Shown here in pieces: positions 34,967 to 41,834 of a stretch of DNA of 64,000 bases. Made by a program: the position numbers and the translations under genes. The notes below the pieces were generated by a model, which saw only the letters and a list, made by a program, of their open reading frames with translations, had not been told where the DNA came from and made no database searches. The stretch lies in NCBI RefSeq assembly GCF_900112375.1, contig NZ_FOLS01000017.1:1-64000 (forward strand), read 5' to 3'. Each line of letters begins with the position of its first letter. Positions within the stretch are counted from its first letter, which is position 1. The stretch is from Pseudomonas citronellolis (GTDB taxonomy: Bacteria > Pseudomonadota > Gammaproteobacteria > Pseudomonadales > Pseudomonadaceae).

Positions 34967-36298
34967 ATGAAGCACCTCAAACGCAGCATGCTCGTGCTCG
35001 CCGTTTCCACCGCCGCCATGCAACTGGCCCAGGCCGAACCCTTCGTCAGCGACCAGGCCGACGCCAAGGGCTTCCTCGAGGACAGCCACCTCGACCTGCT
35101 GCTGCGCAACTTCTACTACGACCACGACGGCAAGAACGGCGCCGGCGACCAGCGCGACTGGACCCAGGGCATCTTCGCCACCTACAGCTCCGGCTACACC
35201 CAGGGCACCGTCGGCTTCGGCGTCGACGCCTTCGGCTACCTGGGCATCAAGCTCGACGGCGGCTCCGGCACCGCCGACAGCGGCAACCTCCCGGTGGACC
35301 GCCACGGCAACCCCGAGGACGACTACGGCAAGGCCGGCGGCGCGCTGAAGGTGCGCATCTCCAAGACCGAGTTGAAGTTCGGCGACATGCAGCCCACCGC
35401 CCCGGTCTTCGCCGCCGGCGGCACCCGCCTGATGCCGCAGACCGCCAAGGGCTTCGCGCTGATGAGCAGCGAGCTGCAGGGCCTGGACCTGGAAGCCGGC
35501 CACTACACCGCCGCCACCAGCCCGGTGACCACCAGCCACACCGGCGGCATCTGGGCCACCTACGCCAACGTCGAGGCCGACAGCGCCGACTTCGTCGGCG
35601 GCCGCTACGCCATCACCCCGGACCTGAGCGTGTCGCTCTACGCCGCCGAGCTGGAAGACATCTGGCGCCAGTACTACGGCAACGCCAACTACAGCCTGGC
35701 GCTGGGCGGCGACCAGTCGCTGGGCTTCGACTTCAACATCTACCGCACCAACGACTACGGCCAGGCCAAGGCCGGGCGCATCGACAACACCGCCTGGTCG
35801 TTCGCCACCGCCTACTCCTTCCTGCAGGCGCACACCCTGACCCTGGCCTTCCAGAAGGTGCAGGGCGACACCCCGTTCGACTACGTGGGCTTCGGCGACA
35901 ACGGCGCGGGCGCCGCCGGCGACTCGATCTTCCTGGCCAACTCGGTGCAGTACTCCGACTTCAACGGCCCGGGCGAGCGCAGCTGGCAGGCCCGCTACGA
36001 CCTGGCGATGGACACCTACGGCGTGCCCGGCCTGAGCTTCATGGCCCGCTACATCAACGGCACCAACATCAACGGCGAGCACATGGCCGCCGACAGCCCG
36101 TACCGCGGCTACGGCTATGGCAGCGACGGCAGCCACCACGAAACCGACGTGGAAGCCAAGTACGTGGTCCAGTCCGGCCCGGCCAAGGACCTGTCCTTCC
36201 GTGTGCGCCAGGCCTTCCACCGCGGCAACGCCGACCAGGCCGAGGCCGACAACAACGAACTGCGGCTGATCGTCGACTATCCGCTGTCGATCCTCTGA
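34967..36298 (+). CDS. OprD-family outer-membrane porin
   Basis: A 443-aa porin of the OprD family, which forms 18-stranded substrate-specific channels for amino acids or aromatic/organic acids. Signal peptide MKHLKRSMLVLAVSTAAMQLAQA is followed by the family opening FVSDQADAKGFLEDSHLDLLLRNFYYDHDGKNGAG and DQRDWTQGIFATYSSGYTQGTVGFGVDAFGY. It ends in DYPLSIL rather than the usual terminal Phe. Length is normal. The ATG with AAGGGG upstream fits the signal peptide. The substrate cannot be told from sequence; no catabolic genes are directly adjacent. Confidence 0.93.
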   Translation: MKHLKRSMLVLAVSTAAMQLAQAEPFVSDQADAKGFLEDSHLDLLLRNFYYDHDGKNGAGDQRDWTQGIFATYSSGYTQGTVGFGVDAFGYLGIKLDGGSGTADSGNLPVDRHGNPEDDYGKAGGALKVRISKTELKFGDMQPTAPVFAAGGTRLMPQTAKGFALMSSELQGLDLEAGHYTAATSPVTTSHTGGIWATYANVEADSADFVGGRYAITPDLSVSLYAAELEDIWRQYYGNANYSLALGGDQSLGFDFNIYRTNDYGQAKAGRIDNTAWSFATAYSFLQAHTLTLAFQKVQGDTPFDYVGFGDNGAGAAGDSIFLANSVQYSDFNGPGERSWQARYDLAMDTYGVPGLSFMARYINGTNINGEHMAADSPYRGYGYGSDGSHHETDVEAKYVVQSGPAKDLSFRVRQAFHRGNADQAEADNNELRLIVDYPLSIL

Positions 36299-36308
36299 TG
36301 CGCCGCTC

Positions 36309-36350
36309 TCTTGGGGAAGTTGCCGCGCGATGATCGCAGCTTCCCCAAGA
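36309..36350 (+). terminator. Stem-loop after the oprD-like gene
   Basis: An 11-base-pair perfect stem (TCTTGGGGAAG/CTTCCCCAAGA), extendable by four further pairs, begins 11 bases after the porin stop. It lacks a T run but is long enough to mark the transcript end. Confidence 0.65.
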
Positions 36351-36527
36351 GTTCCCCGCAGATTGTTACGTTTTCGCTGAAGGTGTTTCCCAGGACAGGG
36401 AATTTATCTGAGGCCGGCTGGTCGTTAACGTATTACCCATCCGATTCGGCCCGCTGCGTAGCGGTTCTTCCCGAATCCCTGCTCCTGACGTTGATTAAAT
36501 CGTGATTGCTCAATTCAACGTCCTTCC

Positions 36528-36556
36528 AGCCGCTCCGCCAGGGGCGGCTTTTTTTT
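36528..36556 (+). terminator. Strong orphan intrinsic terminator
   Basis: Nine-base-pair stem (one G-U pair), four-base loop, then eight consecutive Ts. It lies 230 bases past the porin stop and after that gene's own stem-loop, which suggests an independent small transcript. Confidence 0.85.
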
Positions 36557-37040
36557 GCTGGTGGGTTTGTGTGGGGATGGGGAGGGGGCTGTTTTCTGGG
36601 CTCTCGCGTTTGCGGGAGTGACGGGATGGAAGGATGGTGCCCGACTTCAACGCCACTCAGGACAGCCCCCTCTCCCGCTTGCGGGAGAGGGTTGGGGAGA
36701 GGGCGCTCTTGAACCCAGCACCTACACCACCGGGAAACCCCGTTCGCGAGCAAGCTCGCTCCTACGAAGAGCGCCTCGGCGCGGCCTGCAAGACAGACCA
36801 CCCACGTCATTCCCATTGTAGGAGCGGGCCCTGCTCGCGAATCGCGCGCAGGGCGCGCTCCTACAGGTAGGCATCGAGACCCCTGGGACGCACGGATGTA
36901 GGAGCGGACTCCGTCCGCGATTGGATTCCCCGACCACGCCGGCCGCCCCGGTGGCACGGATAGTCCCCGCCCGGCTTTCGCTCCCACCCCGCCTTACATC
37001 CGAAATCCCCGCCACCCAACGTGCTTATTTGATCGCCGTC

Positions 37041-37058
37041 AATTGCGAATCATTTGCG
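37041..37058. promoter_or_regulatory. Candidate Fur box of the iron cluster
   Basis: AATTGCGAATCATTTGCG resembles the AT-rich, ATCATT-containing Fur-binding sites of Pseudomonas, within an otherwise GC-rich region, 137 bases before the first gene of the feo-containing operon. The match is by eye only; a position-weight score is needed. Confidence 0.45.
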
Positions 37059-37194
37059 TAGAACTAGCGTGAGCCACGAGGGCCGGCGAATTCGAAGAAT
37101 CATCGAATTGTCGATCAGCCCCTTCCGAATCGTTTGAGAGTGATCTCCGACTGTCTTCGGGAATTTTCGAGCCGCCTTTGAGGGAGGTATCGGG

Positions 37195-37542
37195 ATGGTC
37201 GGATTCGAAACGCTCCTCGCGCTCTTGCCGAAGGTTCGCGTGGTTCATCACATTCCCGGGCGTATTCGCCTGAAGCTGGTGGACCTGGAGTTGCCTTCCG
37301 CCGCCCGCCTGCCGGAGCGTGGCGCCTTGCGCAAGGTCGATGACATCGCCGCACGCATTCCCGGCGTGCGTTCTCTGCGGCTCAACCCGCTAGCGCGTTC
37401 CTGTGCCGTGGAGTACGACCCGCGGATCATTCCCGAGCAGGCCTGGGGCGATCTTCTTGCTGGTACCCGCTCGCCGGCGGCCCGCATCCTGGAAGACATC
37501 CTGCTCGACAGCTACCGGGAGATCGTCGATGCGCAACTATGA
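37195..37542 (+). CDS. HMA2-type (heavy-metal-associated-like) domain protein
   Basis: A 115-aa protein. Residues about 14-85 match the HMA2-like fold: VRVVHHIPGRIRLKLVDLEL, then DDIAARIPGVRSLRLNPLARSCAVEYDPRIIP, a ferredoxin-like beta-alpha-beta pattern without the CxxC copper site of true HMA domains. GGGAGG precedes the ATG. It is the first gene of a long operon with P1B-ATPase and feo genes, and two other proteins of the locus carry the same kind of domain. FezC-type proteins of ferrosome loci have HMA-related domains, so a role in compartment assembly or Fe delivery is plausible (inference). Confidence 0.8.
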   Translation: MVGFETLLALLPKVRVVHHIPGRIRLKLVDLELPSAARLPERGALRKVDDIAARIPGVRSLRLNPLARSCAVEYDPRIIPEQAWGDLLAGTRSPAARILEDILLDSYREIVDAQL

Positions 37543-38242
37543 CGAGCCGATCCTGCGCGGGCGCCAGCTGCAACCCGCCGCGCCCTTCCCGATCCTGCAC
37601 CAGGCGGTGCGCATCGCCCTGTACGACGAATACGCCGCGCGCAGTTTCTACGCCCGGGTGGTGGAGGCGTTCGGTGAGCGACCGCCGTTCCCCGCCGTGC
37701 TGCGCGACCAGGAACGGCACATCCAGACGCTGTCGGCGTTGGCCGCGCGGTTCGGCATTCCCCGGCCGCTAGACCCCTTCCCGGCGGAGACCGCCATCGA
37801 GCCGACCTGGCTGGCCAACTGCATGCGCGCGGTGGTGGGCGAGAGCGCCAACGTCCGCCTCTACGACTACCTGCTGGCCCACGTGCGCCAACCCGAGGTG
37901 CGCCGGGTGTTCCTCGACCTGCAGGCCGCCGCTTCCGCCAACCACCTGGCGGCGTTCCGCGAGGCGGCCATCGATGCCTTCGACCAGGAGCGCTACCACG
38001 CCGGCAAGGGCGTTCCGCCGCAGGAGGCCTACGCCAGCCATGGCCCGATTTCCGATTTCACCGAATACCTGATCGCCCACCTCAGCGGCCAGGGCGGCCT
38101 GCTGGGCCTGGCCGGCCCCTTGCTGCGGCGCGTCAACCCGGTGCTGCTGGCCGGCGTGGCCGTCGGCGGCGGCGGTGTCTACCTGTGGAAACACCAGCGC
38201 GCAAATCCTGCACACCCTGCACACCCTGAAGAGGAGAACTGA
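37529..38242 (+). CDS. Ferritin-like di-iron domain protein with C-terminal membrane anchor
   Basis: A 237-aa protein overlapping the preceding gene by 14 bases. Residues 24-145 form a four-helix ferritin-like domain resembling the DUF2202 group: acidic helix ALYDEYAARSFYARVVEAFG (E34), ExxH in RDQERHIQTL (E62, H64), second-half GESANVRLYDYLLAHV (E105) and SANHLAAFREA (H139). A Gly-rich hydrophobic segment at about 203-221 (NPVLLAGVAVGGGGVYLW) and a short charged tail would tether it to a membrane. It might oxidise or buffer Fe2+ at a membrane face. Fe binding is inferred from residue pattern and context. Confidence 0.75.
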   Translation: MRNYDEPILRGRQLQPAAPFPILHQAVRIALYDEYAARSFYARVVEAFGERPPFPAVLRDQERHIQTLSALAARFGIPRPLDPFPAETAIEPTWLANCMRAVVGESANVRLYDYLLAHVRQPEVRRVFLDLQAAASANHLAAFREAAIDAFDQERYHAGKGVPPQEAYASHGPISDFTEYLIAHLSGQGGLLGLAGPLLRRVNPVLLAGVAVGGGGVYLWKHQRANPAHPAHPEEEN

Positions 38243-38244
38243 CC

Positions 38245-38490
38245 ATGCAGCCACTGATTTCCTTCGCCGCAGGGGTGGTGGCCGGGGCCGTCGCCCTGCG
38301 CCTGATCCGCCGCGGCAAGGCGGCGAGAACCGCCGAAGAACCGCCAACGGCCGAACCGGCGCCGGTGCCCGTCGTGGTGCCCAAGGCCGCGCGCCGGCCC
38401 GCCGCGAACAAGGCCGCGGCGGCGAAGAAACCCGCCGCCCACCCGCGCAAGGCCACCCGGCCTGCGCCCGCCACGGAGCCGGGGGCATGA
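38245..38490 (+). CDS. Small membrane protein with Lys/Ala/Pro-rich tail
   Basis: An 81-aa protein: one N-terminal hydrophobic helix (LISFAAGVVAGAVALRLI) with small-residue packing, then a disordered Pro/Ala/Lys-rich tail (VVVPKAARRPAANKAAAAKKPAA) like the tails of histone H1-type proteins. Begins two bases after the ferritin-like gene and overlaps the next gene by ATGA. Composition suggests a membrane-anchored basic tether. No family recognised; it should be seen as a component of the iron locus because of the tight gene packing. Confidence 0.7.
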   Translation: MQPLISFAAGVVAGAVALRLIRRGKAARTAEEPPTAEPAPVPVVVPKAARRPAANKAAAAKKPAAHPRKATRPAPATEPGA

Positions 38491-38786
38491 AAGCCTATCC
38501 GGTGGTGCGCGGGGCGGGGTGGAATGACGCCAACTTCGCCAAGGGCTTCGTTACCAGCGCCTGCCTGTCCGCCTTCCAGGATGCCAGCGGGCAGCCCGAC
38601 CTGCGGCGGGTGGCGCGCCATGCCCTGCAGGGCGGCACCGCGCTGTGCGCCGGCACCCTCGCGGCGCGGGCGCTGCAGCGGCAGGAATACGCACGGGCGC
38701 TGTTCGCCGGCATGGCCGGGGCGGTGGGCGTGATGCTTGTGGAACGTTGGCTACGCGACGGGGCACGGCCCTGTCAGGAGAACTGA
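38487..38786 (+). CDS. Small hydrophobic Gly/Ala-rich protein of the iron locus
   Basis: A 99-aa protein with two hydrophobic stretches rich in small residues (ALQGGTALCAGTLAARAL and ALFAGMAGAVGVMLVERWL), the kind of GxxxG/AxxxG packing seen in membrane-remodelling or self-associating proteins. The ATG overlaps the upstream stop (ATGA). Ferrosome loci are reported to encode small GxxxG membrane proteins, and this would fit, but the similarity is in kind, not a proven homology. Confidence 0.65.
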   Translation: MKAYPVVRGAGWNDANFAKGFVTSACLSAFQDASGQPDLRRVARHALQGGTALCAGTLAARALQRQEYARALFAGMAGAVGVMLVERWLRDGARPCQEN

Positions 38787-38788
38787 GC

Positions 38789-39229
38789 ATGGCTAAGAAG
38801 GGCAAGCGGCGGCACCACGCCGCCGGATATGGCTACGGGGAAGAGGCTTACGCCGGCAACGCATACGGCGGCTACGGCTATGCGCCGCAGAACCCGCCCG
38901 GCTGGCAGATGCCGCCGCCGCAGATGATGGGCGGCGCGCCGGGCATGCAGGAGGCGGCGGGGCTGTTCGGCCTGGCCGGCGGGATGGACGCCGGCATCCT
39001 CCAGGGGCTGCCGACCTTCCTGCGTTCGCGGCACACCGAGCAGTTCCTCCTCGGCCTGCTGGTCGGCGGCGCGGCGGCCTGGGTGATGAGCGACGAGGAG
39101 CTGCGCGGCAAGCTGATGAAGTCCGTGGTGAAGCTCTACGCCAACCTGGCCGGCGGCCTGGAAGAGTTCAAGGAGCAGATGGCCGACCTCAAGGCCGAGA
39201 TGGGCGCGCAGCAAAGCGGTGACAAGTAA
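38789..39229 (+). CDS. Gly/Tyr-rich protein with YtxH-like membrane segment
   Basis: A 146-aa protein in three parts: a basic start (MAKKGKRRHHAA) and a Gly/Tyr-rich low-complexity stretch (YGYGEEAYAGNAYGGYGYAPQ); a Met/Pro/Gly-rich linker (MPPPQMMGGAPGM); and a C-terminal half with a small-residue hydrophobic helix (FLLGLLVGGAAAWVM) followed by an amphipathic helix (EELRGKLMKSVVKLYANLAGGLEEFKEQMADLKAEM), as in YtxH-like proteins. GGAG precedes the ATG. Low-complexity Gly/Tyr tracts can drive self-assembly or mineral interaction. Its stop overlaps the ATPase start (TAATG). Confidence 0.7.
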   Translation: MAKKGKRRHHAAGYGYGEEAYAGNAYGGYGYAPQNPPGWQMPPPQMMGGAPGMQEAAGLFGLAGGMDAGILQGLPTFLRSRHTEQFLLGLLVGGAAAWVMSDEELRGKLMKSVVKLYANLAGGLEEFKEQMADLKAEMGAQQSGDK

Positions 39230-41349
39230 TGCCGGGGCCCTGGTTCGCCAGCCTCGACCTGGTGCACGGCAGCGCCGGGCGGGCGCGTTATCGCTACCGC
39301 TGCCAGGCGGGCAGGCGCGGCGAACTGCACCGCATCGAGTGGGCCGTCGAGTCCCTGCGCGGGGTGCGCAAGGTGCGCGTCAACCCGGCGATCCAGGCCC
39401 TGGTGGTCGAGTACGAACGCGCGCTGACCGACGCCGAGCGCCTGCGCCAGGACATCCTCGCCCTGGAGTACCCGGACCTGCCGCTGGCCGCGGGGCGCTC
39501 CGGCGGCCACGGTGACGAATCGCCGGCCGGGGTGCTGACCACCGGCGCGGCGTTGCTGGCCGACCGCCGTTTGCAACCGGAACTGCAGGGCCCGCTGTCC
39601 ATGGCGGTGTCGCTGCCGCTGTTCGGCAAGGCCCTGGCGGAGCTGGTGCAGCGGGGCATCACCTCCCACGTGCTGGAGGCGCTGGCGGTGGCCATCTCCA
39701 TCGGCCGCCAGGACTTCCTCACCGCCAACATCACCACCTTCCTGCTGGCGCTGGGCGACTACCTGGAGCGCTCCATCGAGCGCCATTCGGACAACCTGCT
39801 CAAGAGCCTGCTGCGCCCGGCCAGCAATGAAGTCTGGGTGGAGCGTGACGGCGTCGAGCAACTGATCGACGCCCGCGAAGTGGCTTTCGGCGACACGGTG
39901 ATCGCCGCCACCGGCACGGTGATCCCGGTCGACGGCACGGTGCTGGGCGGCGAGGCGCTGGTCAACCAGGCGACCATGACCGGCGAGAGCGTGCCGGTGG
40001 TGCGCCACCGCGGCGACATCGTGCTCTCGGGCACGCTGGTGGAGGAGGGGCGCCTGCGCATCTACGCGGAAAAGGTCGGCCGCCACGCCGCCGCGGCGCG
40101 CATTGCCAGCTTCGTCGAGCAATCCCTGGCGGTGAAGAGCGCCACCCAGCTGGAAGCCTCGCGCCTGGCCGACCGCCTGGTGCCCATGGTGCTCGGCCTG
40201 GCCGGTGGCACCTGGCTGCTGTCGGGCAGCCTGCAGCGCGCCTCGGCGGTGCTCCAGGCCGACTATTCCTGCGCCCTCAAGCTGGCCACGCCGGTGGCGT
40301 TCAAGGCCTCCATGTACCAGGCCGGCCGCCACGGCGTGCTGGTCAAGGGCGCCAATGCCCTGGAGCGCCTGGCCGAGGCGGACACCTTCGTCTTCGACAA
40401 GACCGGCACCCTGACCACCGGCGCCCTGCGCGTCACCGACTCGCTGGTGTGCAGCGCCGGCTACAGCGCCGAGGACGTGATCAACATCGCCGCCTCGGTG
40501 GAAGAACACTACTACCACCCCATGGCCATGGCGGTGGTCGAGGCGGCCAGCCACCTGCCGCACCGGCAGCACTTCAACCACGGCGAGGTGGAGTTCATCG
40601 TCGCCCACGGCGTGGCCAGCGTCATCGACGGCAAGCGCATCGTGGTCGGCTCGCGGCACTTCGTCGAGGAGGACGAGGGCATCTCCACCGCCGCTTACGC
40701 GCAGGACATCGAGCGCCTGCGCCGGGCAGGCAAGACGCTGCTGTACATCGGCTACGGCGGCGAGCTGCTCGGCGTGCTGGGCATGCTCGACAGCGTGCAC
40801 CCGGACAGCGCCGCGACCATCGCCCGCCTGCGCGAGCTGGGCGCCCGGCGCATCGTCATGCTCACCGGCGACCACCCCGAACGCGCCCAGGCGCTGGCCG
40901 AGGAACTGGGCCTGGACGGCTTCCGCGCCGGGCTGCTGCCGGACGAGAAGGCCGAGGCGATCAAGGCGCTGGCCGAGGAGGGCGCGCGCATCGCCTTCGT
41001 CGGCGACGGCATCAACGACGCGCCGGCGCTCAGCGGCGCCCACGTCGGCATCTCCATGCGCCAGGGCTCGGACATCGCCCGCCTGGCCTCGGACATCGCC
41101 CTGCTGGAAGACGGCATCGCCGGGGTGGCCGACGTGCGGGCCATCGCCATGGCCGCGCGCGACCTGATCAACAGCAACTTCAAGCTCATCGCCGGCCTCA
41201 ACAGCAGCATCCTCGGCGCCGCCGCGCTGGGCCTGCTGAGCCCGGTCTCGGCCTCGATGCTGCACAACGGCTGCACCATCGGCATTCTCCTGCGCGCCCT
41301 GGCCGGCGCCGGGCTGCCGCGCCCGCCGCGCCCGCAGGAGGCCCCATGA
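39229..41349 (+). CDS. P1B-type metal-transporting ATPase (FezB/P1B-6-like)
   Basis: A 706-aa P-type ATPase. N-terminal HMA2-like domain (about 15-95), actuator motif TGES at 251-254, metal-site helix with D345-Y-S-C-A-L-K in place of the CPC/SPC of Cu/Zn pumps, phosphorylated D390 in DKTGTLTTG, the P1B-specific HP pair in YYHPMAMAVVEAA, and hinge GDGINDAP at 592-599. The S-C-A type metal motif and HMA2-like N-terminus suggest the P1B-6 group, whose members (FezB) load iron into ferrosomes. Its start overlaps the preceding stop and its stop overlaps feoA, so it is translated with the Fe2+ importer. Iron as substrate is inference. Confidence 0.85.
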   Translation: MPGPWFASLDLVHGSAGRARYRYRCQAGRRGELHRIEWAVESLRGVRKVRVNPAIQALVVEYERALTDAERLRQDILALEYPDLPLAAGRSGGHGDESPAGVLTTGAALLADRRLQPELQGPLSMAVSLPLFGKALAELVQRGITSHVLEALAVAISIGRQDFLTANITTFLLALGDYLERSIERHSDNLLKSLLRPASNEVWVERDGVEQLIDAREVAFGDTVIAATGTVIPVDGTVLGGEALVNQATMTGESVPVVRHRGDIVLSGTLVEEGRLRIYAEKVGRHAAAARIASFVEQSLAVKSATQLEASRLADRLVPMVLGLAGGTWLLSGSLQRASAVLQADYSCALKLATPVAFKASMYQAGRHGVLVKGANALERLAEADTFVFDKTGTLTTGALRVTDSLVCSAGYSAEDVINIAASVEEHYYHPMAMAVVEAASHLPHRQHFNHGEVEFIVAHGVASVIDGKRIVVGSRHFVEEDEGISTAAYAQDIERLRRAGKTLLYIGYGGELLGVLGMLDSVHPDSAATIARLRELGARRIVMLTGDHPERAQALAEELGLDGFRAGLLPDEKAEAIKALAEEGARIAFVGDGINDAPALSGAHVGISMRQGSDIARLASDIALLEDGIAGVADVRAIAMAARDLINSNFKLIAGLNSSILGAAALGLLSPVSASMLHNGCTIGILLRALAGAGLPRPPRPQEAP

Positions 41350-41579
41350 GCAGCGATGCACTGCCGCTGAGCATGGCCGGGGAGAACGTCAAGGTGCGCA
41401 TCGTCGCGCTGCTCGGCGGGCCGGGCCTGGCCAGGCGGTTGACCGAGATGGGGCTGAACGTCGGCAGCGAGATCACCGTGCGGCAAAGCCAGGGCGGCGG
41501 TCTGGTGGTATCCAGGGGCGAGACGCGTTTCGCCCTGGGTGCCGGAGTGGCTCACAGAATCATGGTGTGCCCCGTCTGA
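41346..41579 (+). CDS. feoA: FeoA-family protein (first copy)
   Basis: A 77-aa SH3-like FeoA domain protein (LARRLTEMGLNVGSEITVRQSQGGGLVVSRGETRFALGAGVAHRIMV). FeoA is the small cytoplasmic partner of FeoB in Fe2+ uptake. Its ATG overlaps the ATPase stop (ATGA). The segment LTEMGLNVGSEI is the usual FeoA core. The sequence differs substantially from the second FeoA that follows 21 bases later, so the two probably have distinct roles, one perhaps serving the ATPase rather than FeoB. Confidence 0.9.
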   Translation: MSSDALPLSMAGENVKVRIVALLGGPGLARRLTEMGLNVGSEITVRQSQGGGLVVSRGETRFALGAGVAHRIMVCPV

Positions 41580-41600
41580 CGGCGCACCGGGAGGCAGACC

Positions 41601-41834
41601 ATGGCAATGCTGAAAGAACTGGCGGTGGGTGAGCGGGCCAGGGTGACCGGTTTCAACCAGGGCGGCAGCGCCTACCGGCGCAAGCTGCTGTCCATGGGCC
41701 TGACCCCCGGCGCCGAACTCTCGGTGACGCGGGTGGCGCCGATGGGCGACCCGGTGGAGATCCGCGTGCGCGGCTTCTCCCTGTCGCTGCGCAAGGCCGA
41801 GGCTGACGCGCTGATGGTGGAGCGGCTGCCATGA
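41601..41834 (+). CDS. feoA: FeoA-family protein (second copy)
   Basis: A 77-aa FeoA protein, more canonical than the first (YRRKLLSMGLTPGAELSVTRVAPMGDPVEIRVRGFSLSLRKAEADALMVERL). GGGAGG precedes the ATG, and its stop overlaps the feoB start by four bases (ATGA). It is the probable direct FeoB partner. Confidence 0.93.
   Translation: MAMLKELAVGERARVTGFNQGGSAYRRKLLSMGLTPGAELSVTRVAPMGDPVEIRVRGFSLSLRKAEADALMVERLP

Larger units (their letters stand above)
36351..37194. other. Non-coding region with orphan terminator, repeats and Fur-like box
   Basis: No protein gene is seen in this 840-base stretch. A strong intrinsic terminator (36528-36556: AGCCGCTCC/GGGGCGGCT stem, then eight Ts) has no gene directly upstream, so a small RNA may end there. 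36668-36691 is a CCCTCTCCCGC palindrome; 36741-36765, 36818-36864 and 36898-36922 are full or half GTAGGAGCG repeats. The right-hand 170 bases are AT-richer and contain the promoter region of the iron cluster. Confidence 0.7.
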
